DNA of 17,103 nt from Chromera velia (taxonomy: Eukaryota; Sar; Chromeraceae). The stretch is taken from assembly GCA_018398765.1 (NCBI GenBank), contig JAHBMJ010000401.1, forward strand, positions 32,183 through 49,285. Reading direction: 5' to 3'. The notes beneath the pieces are model-generated. The model was not told where the DNA came from and ran no database searches. It saw only the letters and a program-made list of their open reading frames with translations. Both the position numbers and the translations under genes were made by a program. Of the stretch, positions 9,171 through 17,103 are shown one piece after another. Each line of letters starts with the position of its first letter. The first letter of the stretch is position 1.

Positions 9171-9985
9171 TCCGTCTTTTTCGTTGTTTTTGTTCGTTCA
9201 GTCATGCGCGCGTTTGCATCTATCCATTCCCTCTCTTTCGACCTACAGTTTCAAGGGGGGGGGAGAGGAAATGAAAGGAAGGATGTGCTTCGATCGCTGC
9301 ATGTCATTGCTGCGTATGAGTGCGTATATGGATGAGTGAGTGAAAAAAAAAATGGAATGCACGACCGCCAAATCTCCTTTCTTCACTTCGTGCGCCTTCG
9401 ATCCTTCGCCTTCCCTTCTTTCTGGTCGGTCAGTTCTTTCCCCGCTGTTTTCCGCTGGTCAAAAATTCTTCGTTTCTTGCTGCGACCTTTCTCGTCGCCA
9501 TCCGCCTCGTTGCATTTTCTCTTCTTCAAGAAGGAAAAGAAACGATCCACTCCGACTTTGCTGAAAGCCGTTTGGCTCTCTATGAGGGAATCATCCAAGC
9601 ATCCACCGACCGTCACCCCTGTACGAAAGTCTAAAAATTCATGCATGCAATAACCTTCTTCAATCCTGCTTCTTCCACTCTTCCTTCCCTTGCATGCATG
9701 CACCTTCTCTCTGCACTAGAGTTTGCGTCTAAGGAGAACCGAATGATTCTTACGGGGTCTCTGCTGATGCGGCTCTTTGAAATTCTCCTGCCTGCAGAAC
9801 GTCTAGCGCAGGCGTGCAGAGCTCTGCTATGCAACCATACCCCCATCCTTGCATCCACTCGAAAAAAATTGATCGATCGCTGCTGCCTCGTTTCTTCGTT
9901 CGCTCGTAAGTCAGTGAATGAGGAAATGCCTTTAATACTGGATGGCTTAGAGCCCCTCAAGTGGAAGCTGCTTGTACTGTGGAGT
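9171..9985. other. Intergenic stretch, no gene recognised
   Basis: An open frame at 9641-10069 (plus) and overlapping frames on the minus strand show no recognisable domain, and the plus frame runs on into the AT-rich island. GCATGCATGC-type runs occur at about 9643-9651 and 9691-9700. I see no RNA gene here. Confidence 0.5.
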
Positions 9986-10264
9986 CAGTATGCAAAAAGT
10001 TTCAAAACTGTTTTTAAGTTAATTAGACTTCAAATTTCAACGCATTTCAACGCCTTTGATTGCAACTAAGTACAACTAAGATTCCAAACAATTTCAACTT
10101 ATTAGTATATATAGTTTCACTGATAATTAATTCTAGAATTAATTGACTATATAGATTAATAATTAAAACGATCGAAACAACGTACGTTCACATACACCTA
10201 GACATGCACCCATTTTTTGTTTACCCTTGCTCTTGTTCTTCTTTTGATGTTTCACAGGTGTGTG

Positions 10265-10306
10265 GCGGGGATTCAGGGGGGGAGGGGGGCTAGGGGGTGG
10301 GGAGAG
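10265..10306 (+). other. G-quadruplex-capable G-rich block
   Basis: At least five runs of four or more G separated by loops of one to five bases on the plus strand, inside otherwise AT-rich DNA. Folding potential is inferred from the pattern only. Confidence 0.6.
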
Positions 10307-10740
10307 GAACATGAGGAAGATAGTGAGGAAGGAAAAATGGATGTATGGGAACATTTTAGAGTCTTTCAATCCGATTTCTGGAAGAAGCGTTGGAAGATGG
10401 AACAAATCGCAACCTAGCTGCATGGAAGTTGTGACAGAACAGTCTCCGCTGCATGCTAGGCTACAGAACAAAGTAAAGAAGGTTAACATCAATCAATCAA
10501 TGAACGAGAAGAATTAATGTCTTCCCCCTTCGGTGCTATATATATAGTACAGGCTTCATACGGGGAAGCTCTCGGTGGAAGTTACCGTGGAACAGAGAAG
10601 GCTAGAGAGAACGTCACTCCCTCGAGCACTCCCCCCATGGCAAAAGAAGAGTTACAAGATTCGCAGCAAGAAAAAAGGCTGCCAAAGGCCAGGAAAACAA
10701 AGAAAAAAAAAAAATATAGAAAATAACAACTTTTCCCTAT

Positions 10741-11014
10741 CTAACGCTAGGCTCCGCAGTGTCGGCACTACATAAAAAAAAATAAAAGAAGAGAATTTTT
10801 TTTTTTTTTAAATAGATTTTTTTTTATTTATCATGCACGGCATTCAATAGGCAAACAACTGTTGTTCTGGCTGTTATTCAAGTGTTGCAAGAGTGTTGCA
10901 TGGGGTGTTGCAACAGTTGCATTGAAAACCGTATACTTTTCAGTTGATAAAAAAAAATAAAAGATTAGAATTTTTTTTTAATTTATGGAGTGCAGAGCCT
11001 AGGCCTAACGTTAG
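10741..11014. mobile_element. Possible MITE-like element with imperfect terminal inverted repeats
   Basis: The left end (10741-10761, CTAACGCTAGGCTCCGCAGTG) is matched in inverse orientation by the right end (10988-11014): 12 of 14 bases, then a 6-base insertion, then a perfect 6-base end. Inside are two direct copies of an A-run/T-run motif (10772-10809 and 10947-10980) and three copies of TGTTGCA. It has no coding capacity. I could not see a clear target-site duplication, so this is a candidate only. Confidence 0.4.
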
Positions 11015-11335
11015 AAGTATCCCGCTAGCTCTGGGTATGGATAATGATGGCGCGTCATATATATATATATATAGTCATAGTCACGATCGAAACAGAGCGA
11101 AAGTGCCTATAGAAAAGTCTAGAGAAAAATGCCAACATTGAAACAGTGCCAAGTTTGTTTTCTCTTGGTTTCGTTGCATGCACTTAATCAATCAATCCGA
11201 TTCACTCAATATTACATTGAATGAAGTGATCCAGGCGAAAACAGAGTCGTACTCACTGTGAGTCACATGCACGTCTGTGACGAAACGGATCGAGTCTGAC
11301 GATCGACAGTCAGGATAGATTTTTTTTTTTTGAAA

Positions 11336-12310
11336 CGAAGAAATGGACAGCGACAAAAATTGAGGGATAGAGGTCGACTGAGCAGCCATCCAACTGTTCA
11401 TCCCTTAAATATGCATGCATGCATCAATGAATGGACGAATGAATGGTTTTCCTCTGCTCATTGCACGAGCCGCGCTCCCAGCAGCCCGCAGACATGCAAA
11501 CCAACGTCGATCACCTACGTAGAAGAGCAAAAGGTGACTGCAAGACCCCCTGAGCATTTTTTGCATCAAGTTCATTCACGGTGTCTTCGTCAAACAGGCA
11601 AGGACGCGAGATGTTACTCTGCTTCTCCTCCTCTTACACTCGATTTCTGGTCAGACAATGAGAGGAGCCAAGTAGGGGGAGAGAACGCAATCGGGTAGGA
11701 TGCCCCCCCCCCCCGGGGCCGGCATAAAAATGTGTCTGGAGGAGATGACGGACGCAAAAACGGAGGAAGGCGGGTGCAGACAAAAGATGAAGACAAAGAA
11801 AGAACGGAAGAAAGAGTAAAGTGCAGGACAATGAACAGCAGCGACTGCCAGAGAGTGACCCATTGAGTGCATGCAACAATGGACGGAGCATGCAGCCGTT
11901 CAGTCAAAGACGCAAGTGAATTGTTTATTTACACCGTTCCTCATCTTCCCTTCACCTATAAGGCACCAGGAGAAGACGCGAACCAACGAAAAAGTCGTCT
12001 AACTATGATTGAGAGCAAGCAGCTTCACCCGTCTCTGCCCGGGAAAGCTGCATCTCTCTCCTCCGAGCCTCTTTGCCATCTTTCCCCTCCACTTTCTCCG
12101 CTGCCCTCCCCCCTCCCCTCCCCTCCCCTCCCCCCCTTTCCTCTCCTAAGGGGGAGACAGAGGAAAAATAGAGAGAACAAGGGAACAGCCGAGCAGAGAG
12201 AAGAGAGGACGACCAGGTGATGACAGCAGAGCCCGCCACTATCCCTGCCTGCCATCACACACTCCGACTCTTTTCCTGTCTCTCCCCCCTCCCCCCCTTC
12301 CTCCCCCCCC
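11336..12310. other. 3' flank of PRMT5, no gene recognised, C-rich tracts
   Basis: Contains a run of C at about 11702-11715 and C-rich blocks at about 12085-12138 and 12284-12310, which are G-rich on the PRMT5-sense strand. The region probably includes the PRMT5 3' UTR. Open frames on both strands lack recognisable features. Confidence 0.5.
11924..11929 (-). terminator. PRMT5: Possible polyadenylation signal for PRMT5
   Basis: AATAAA on the minus strand about 380 bases past the PRMT5 stop. It is the first such hexamer I see downstream. Weak, position-based evidence. Confidence 0.25.
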
Positions 12311-13984
12311 TCACTTCCCCATCTTGTGGCCCCTCCCCCCCTTGTTGTGGCGGTCTGTGGATTTGCCTTCATGTGTCAGAAGCCACTCGTACCAGACGTA
12401 GTGCTTGTCGTCGCAGCGCCAGATGCTGAAGCTGCACGGGAACAGTGGAAGGAAAAGGGACAGAGACGCATGCATGGGGATACGTTCAAATTTCAGGGAG
12501 GGAGAGAACCCGAAAAAAGGAGGGAGGGATGGAATGTTTTTCAGTCTGTAGAAAAAAAAGAAAAAGGCGGGCAGGCAGGAGGAAGCTGGTACCACAGCAC
12601 AGATGCTTGTATTCGTCTTTCTTCCTCCACTATCCTCTTTTCACTCTTTTCCTCTCCCCACTTTTCCGCCCCCACACTTCATTCCCGCTGTTGACCGAAA
12701 AGCAGTTAAGCCTCCATGCACCAAGCCAACCTACTGACGTAATTTTGTCGCCCTTCTCGACAAAGATCGGCCCCTTGATGGGAAAGAAAATAGGCCACCA
12801 GGAAGCCATATCCGTGGAGTAGGTTTCCTTCACAATCGAGATCGCAACAGAACCATACAGATCCGCGGAGAAGAACCCAGCGATGCCGTGCACCACAGCA
12901 TCGATGGTGATGGTGAAGTCCACATCTGTGTGTCTCCGGTTGTGCGCGTTCGAAGGGTCGATGTCCTTGTTGGGGTAATGCTCAAAGGTGAACACAGGCT
13001 GCGCACCCTGTACTGCGGGGAAGTAAGCGGAGTGGATGTAGACGACGAGGGGGGTCTCCAGGAACTTTTCTCCCAGCTTCTGCACTCATGACACAGGAAA
13101 AGAGGGAGAAAACAGTAGGAGAGGGCAGAAAAGAAAAAAAAAATAGAGACGGTGTCAAGCAACTCCGACGCGAATCCCTTTTTGTTTCTTTTCCTTCCCT
13201 GCTTTTGCTTTTCCCATCGAGACGGTGCCCGACCGCGGAAAAAGAGGCAAAGAGGACAACAGGCGACAAAAAAGGGTGGAGAGGTCAAGAATACGCTCAA
13301 TGCCGCGAGAAAAGGAGAGGCCGAGAAGTGCACTCACTCTCTCTGAGACTCCCCTTTTAAAATGCATGACCCTCATACGTGTTCCTTCCCTTCCTTCGTT
13401 GCCCCCTCCTTCCACGCTCTCCCTAGCTGCCTGGCACTGTCTGCATGACCGACAAACCTTGGCCTCTGTCCAGAGCTTCGTGGAGGACACGGGACACGCG
13501 TAGGACACAGACCGGTGAGGGATTGAGACACCATCTTCCTTCAGGAGTCTCTGCGCACCGTCGAGACACTCAGGGGAGAGTTCGTTGTCCCCGAACGAAC
13601 CCAGGAGCTCTGACACCATGATGTCGGCCTGCTTCTCCAGGTTCACGTTCTGTCTCATGTCCGAGCTGATGATCTCGAGCTTGCTCCAGAAAGGACAGTT
13701 TGCCTCCATTTGCTTCTTGTCCGTCAAGGTGATGACGGCATTCGGGTTCTTCTCGATGGCGACGAGCTTGACGTCCTGCACGATGGCACGCAGATTGGTG
13801 AGTGAAGGCTGGAATCAGTACAGGCCCGTTGAGCTCAACCAGATAAAAATCGATAGGCATGGCTCTCTTTCACTCTCTCTCTTTCTTACACACAGATACA
13901 CACATAGACATGCACACACACACACACACGCACGCACCCAGGCACGGATACACACACACACGTACGCACGCACGTACACACACA

Positions 13985-14060
<76 letters not shown>

Positions 14061-14132
14061 CTGAAAGACTGAAAGAATGAAAGAAAGAAAGAAAAGAAAG
14101 AAAGAAAAGAAAGAAAGAAAGAAAGGAAAAGA

Positions 14133-14167
<35 letters not shown>

Positions 14168-14179
14168 AAGAAAAAAAAA

Positions 14180-14245
<66 letters not shown>

Positions 14246-14400
14246 AAGAAAGAAAGAAAAGAAAGAAAGAAAGAAAGAAAGAAAAGAAAGAAAGAAAAGA
14301 AAGAAAGAAAGAAACAGAGAGAGAAAGAAAGAAAGAAAGAAAGAAAGAAAAGAAAGAAAGAAAAGAAAGGAAGAAAGAAAGAAAGAAAGAAAAGAAAAGA

Positions 14401-14447
<47 letters not shown>

Positions 14448-16622
14448 AAGAAAAGAAGACAGACAGACAGACAGACAGACAGAAAGAAAGAAAGAAAAGA
14501 AAGAATGAGAGGGAGACGCCTCCAGTAAAAGAAGAAACAGGAGGAAAGGCGCACAAAAAAAGGAAGAACGTACCACCAGAAAACCTCGAGAGTGAAATGC
14601 CAAAGAATGCTGGGAGGGATCGGAAGGATTGCCAGTGGGAGCAGCAAAGCAGGAGCCCGTGCTCCGAATACGTACAGCTGGGCACACATTCATACGGATA
14701 GGATCTAAAGACATCCATTCAATTTAAATCAATCGCCTGCAGACCCCCCCACCTCTGTCCTCATCTTGACTTCTTTGATGGCCAGGATACAGGCAGTCAC
14801 CAGAGGCCCCCTCCCCGCTCCCACAACCATCAAGACCAGAGGCCCTTTCTGTCCCGTCCTCTCCTCCACCTTCGCTTCCAGAGCCAACTTGAGGGCCTCC
14901 CTGTACCGCGCATACTTGACTGAGTCCGTCTCGAAGACGGAGTACACGCCGGACTCGAGGTTTTCCTGCAAGGAGGAAAAGGAAACAAAAGGAATGTAGG
15001 GACCACGCGAGGAAAATTGACATCAACAGACAAGCTCGCACGCCCGCACACGCGTATGCACTCGTTCTCTTTCTCACACACAGAGACAGACTACATCGTC
15101 TTTTCTTTTCCTTTTCTCTTCCTTCATTCTCTTCTGTTTTTTTCTTTCTTCTTTTGGCGCGCTGTCTCAATGAAAAGGTACCACAGCTCCAGGCCTTGAG
15201 CGTACCCTGCGGCCCTTCCTTGTCCAGTGCAGAGAGAGACAGACGCGCGCGTGCGGCGTGCACACACACGCAGAGAGAGCGCGGGCGCGGAGAGGGGCAA
15301 AAGGGAAAGGACGAGGACATGCATACAGACGTGACAGACAGATTCTTGCAAAAAAACCGAACACAGCTTGCAATGGTGGTGTGCGAAGGAAAGAACAACC
15401 GGACGGCCAGTGCATTGCAGATCGGTGTGAGTGTTCAAAGAAGGCCTAGGAGTCTGGAAGAAAAACCCACAGCCAGAGGTTGGAGGGGGGGCTGCAGGCA
15501 GTTCTGGTCCCTGTGCCCAGCCCTCTCGACCACATTGAGTTTCTTAATCTCGTCCCACAGCTTCTGGATACAATACCTGTACCTCTCAAAGTTCCGGACG
15601 TCTTTGCTGGGTGCTACGGCAATTTGCAGAAGCACTTTTGCTTTTTGCCGCAAGAAGTGATGTACAACTTGGGTGTGAGGGTACGGAAGTTGGGGGCACC
15701 CGTGGGAGTTTTCGACAAAACATTCAAGCGGAATGATCACTGCGGCGACTCTCTCTGAACGCCACCGGTCAAGGTAGGCGAATGGAGGAAGCTTTTTGGT
15801 CAGCACCAACGCAACAAACAAATGCTGCGGGTTACCGCACTTGTCTTTCACTTTCTTGAAAATATGCCACCCGTCATACGTGTCCTCACTGGTGCACCCC
15901 TGCTCGAGAACGCGACGTCGTTCTTTCTCGTTGTCTTCGTCAGAAAGGTTCGAAAAAGAGGCCGATGCAGCCGCAGCACCGTTCGCAGGGGCTGGCACAT
16001 CTTCCATGGGGTGTCTCGATTCGGCTGCTGCTGCTGCTGCTGGTGGTGCTGGAGAGGAGGGGGGGCTTGCCGCTGGGACTTGCGGACCAAGGCCGCCGTC
16101 AAAGTGTTGGGGGTCCACGGTGAAGGGGATTCGGAGCCAGAGTCGGCACTGCTGGGTGGACTGGGTGCGCAGCACCTCGTTAACGGCAGCTGCATAGCGA
16201 TCACAGTCAATGCTGTCGGGGGTCGGCAGAATGCATGCATACGTTCCCCAAAACGCTGCCAAGTCTGTCTCCTCTCGGAGGGCGTCAGCGCTGTAATTCT
16301 TGAACTCTTCGGACACTCTGTTGGAGTCTGTTGAAATCCAGGAGGAGACAACACCGACATCCTCACCCGCCCTATCCTTTTGGTCCGATTGACGAAAATA
16401 ATCAGTAGAGGGTGCCAAGTCATATTCGCTTGGCAGGTCCTTCCCATCCTGCTCCAGGCATGGAGGGAGCTTTGTCAAGGGAAAGGCCACGAAGTCCCAC
16501 TGTCCCTCATCTTTGTGTTTTTTCAGGTCATCGGGCTCATTGAGCATGTCGATCTCTCTTCCGACAAAGCAGATGTCGAGCTCTTCCTTTTCTTCATCTG
16601 CATCAGATTTTTGGATCGGCAT
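12311..16622 (-). CDS. PRMT5: PRMT5, type II (symmetric) protein arginine N-methyltransferase, five exons, complete
   Basis: Exons in coding order (minus strand): 16622-15471, 14965-14753, 13775-13458, 13079-12739 and 12431-12311, giving 714 aa, compared with about 637 aa in human. The ATG at 16622 is the only Met in the open frame before the first conserved block. Residues 1-384 match the PRMT5 TIM barrel ([22 protein letters not shown]), which in animals binds the partner MEP50, and they include a low-complexity insertion with a run of six Ala. The catalytic half shows [11 protein letters not shown] (Y392, F395, K401; F395 aligns with the Phe linked to symmetric dimethylation), the SAM motif GAGRG (433-437), post-I acid E463, and the double-E loop [11 protein letters not shown] (E511 and E520). 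The C-terminal barrel has [10 protein letters not shown] (654-663), and the protein ends WRCDD...WYEW. Known role: symmetric dimethylation of histones and Sm spliceosome proteins in nucleus and cytosol. No targeting leader is seen. Confidence 0.95.
13890..14510. repeat. Large compound microsatellite (CA, GA, GAAA, GACA)
   Basis: About 620 bases starting with CA runs, then GA, then alternating GAAA, GA and GACA blocks. The GACA block (14136-14167) and a flanking GA block recur near 14417-14482, suggesting internal duplication. It fills most of the 977-base intron 2 (13776-14752) of PRMT5. The coding strand is almost pure pyrimidine. Confidence 0.96.
16023..16043. repeat. In-frame trinucleotide repeat encoding poly-Ala in PRMT5
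   Basis: GCA codons repeated on the minus strand encode the run of six Ala within the low-complexity insertion of the PRMT5 N-terminal barrel. It is a possible length-variable site. Confidence 0.9.
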
Positions 16623-17103
16623 TACTTGTGCTATCCGCAAACAACTACGAAAAACCTCAAACCAGCCGAAGGTCCAAAGGAGGAGACGCGAATGGCGGTG
16701 GGCAGTTGGTGAGTCGACAGGCAAATTCAGAGACTTCTCAAATGAAGATGGTCAGCGATCGAGGGAAAGAATTTCAGATCTCAAAGTCCCTTGATCACCA
16801 TACCCTTGTCTTTGCAGAGTTGAAAATAGTTGAAAGATGTTGAAAGACGCGTTGAACAGATTTTTCCACTGAGCGCTGCTGATATTACATATACGGACAG
16901 CTAGTGCATGGCCCCGGAAAGCGAAGCGGGGGGCACTTAGAAAACAGAAATACCCCAGCCCACGTGCGTGCACGCTGTCTTTCGGCAAAAATCTGACGCA
17001 AGCAAGCTTGCGAACGGCCCCGGAAAGCAAGAAAAATGAGAACTTCACGATTGACGCACGCCGGCCAGCCGATCGGGCAGTCGCGCCGACCCCCCCCCCC
17101 CCC
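16623..17103. other. Upstream flank of PRMT5, probable promoter, contig end
   Basis: No gene is seen. The stretch holds three GTTGAAA copies at a 10-base period (16819, 16829, 16839) plus GTTGAAC (16851), and two copies of GGCCCCGGAAAGC (16910 and 17016). It ends in a C run (17091-17103), which looks like a sequence edge. The PRMT5 transcription start must lie here or beyond, but no clear core promoter is visible. Confidence 0.45.

Larger units (their letters stand above)
9986..11335. other. AT-rich island
   Basis: Base composition drops sharply to AT-rich compared with both flanks. It includes the perfect 20-bp palindrome AATTAATTCTAGAATTAATT (10125-10144), TA runs (about 10535-10545 and 11058-11072), A-runs paired with T-runs, and a candidate inverted-repeat element (10741-11014). 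It is interrupted by a G-rich block at 10265-10306. No coding sequence is recognised. Confidence 0.6.

Noticed and set aside
9641-10069. 142-codon plus-strand open frame
   Set aside because: No recognisable domain, overlapped by an equally long minus frame, and it runs into AT-rich non-coding DNA. A real small gene cannot be excluded without transcripts.
13815-14718. Three minus-strand open frames of 267-299 codons (Phe/Leu/Ser-rich)
   Set aside because: Translation of the TTTC/TC/TG microsatellite within PRMT5 intron 2, open in all frames, with no protein character.
1-17103. tRNA, rRNA or spliceosomal RNA genes
   Set aside because: None recognised by eye on either strand. A covariance-model scan would be needed to exclude small RNAs fully.

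Overview
This is nuclear DNA from a eukaryote. Three protein genes can be assembled by hand. Two are split into many short exons by GT-AG introns, and the third is a single exon. Two of the three products begin with a signal peptide followed by a transit-peptide-like stretch with Phe just after the predicted cleavage site (both read S-D-A-F). That is the bipartite leader used for complex plastids of red-algal descent. Together with introns loaded with GACA, CA, GA and GAAA microsatellites, this suggests a chromerid-type alga, with Chromera velia as my best guess. The species call is inference. The runs of G at the left end and C at the right end look like contig edges.

Layout. (1) Positions 1-6846, minus strand: an HCF101/Mrp/NBP35-type P-loop Fe-S carrier in 14 exons, with a complete 5' end and a 3' end that runs off the window. 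One of its introns holds a 25-copy satellite, mostly of 52-bp units. (2) Positions 6847-7395: a short divergent promoter region. (3) Positions 7396-8163, plus strand: an intronless gene for the C-terminal half of the cytochrome c biogenesis protein CcsA (WWD motif, three membrane segments, two conserved His), carrying its own plastid-targeting leader. CcsA is normally full length and plastid encoded. (4) Positions 8164-12310: about 4 kb with no recognisable gene, containing an AT-rich island, a possible 270-bp MITE-like element and several G/C tracts. (5) Positions 12311-16622, minus strand: a complete five-exon PRMT5 protein arginine methyltransferase (714 aa), with a 0.6-kb purine microsatellite in one intron. 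(6) Positions 16623-17103: the upstream flank of PRMT5.

How they work together. The HCF101-like protein (Fe-S cluster delivery, classically to photosystem I) and the CcsA fragment (haem delivery to c-type cytochromes in the thylakoid lumen) are both plastid cofactor-assembly factors, and they are transcribed divergently from about 550 bp of shared DNA. PRMT5 is a general cytosolic/nuclear enzyme with no evident link to them. The most notable item is the nuclear, half-length ccsA. It implies that the other half is encoded elsewhere, for example in the plastid, and that the haem-handling protein is assembled from two pieces.
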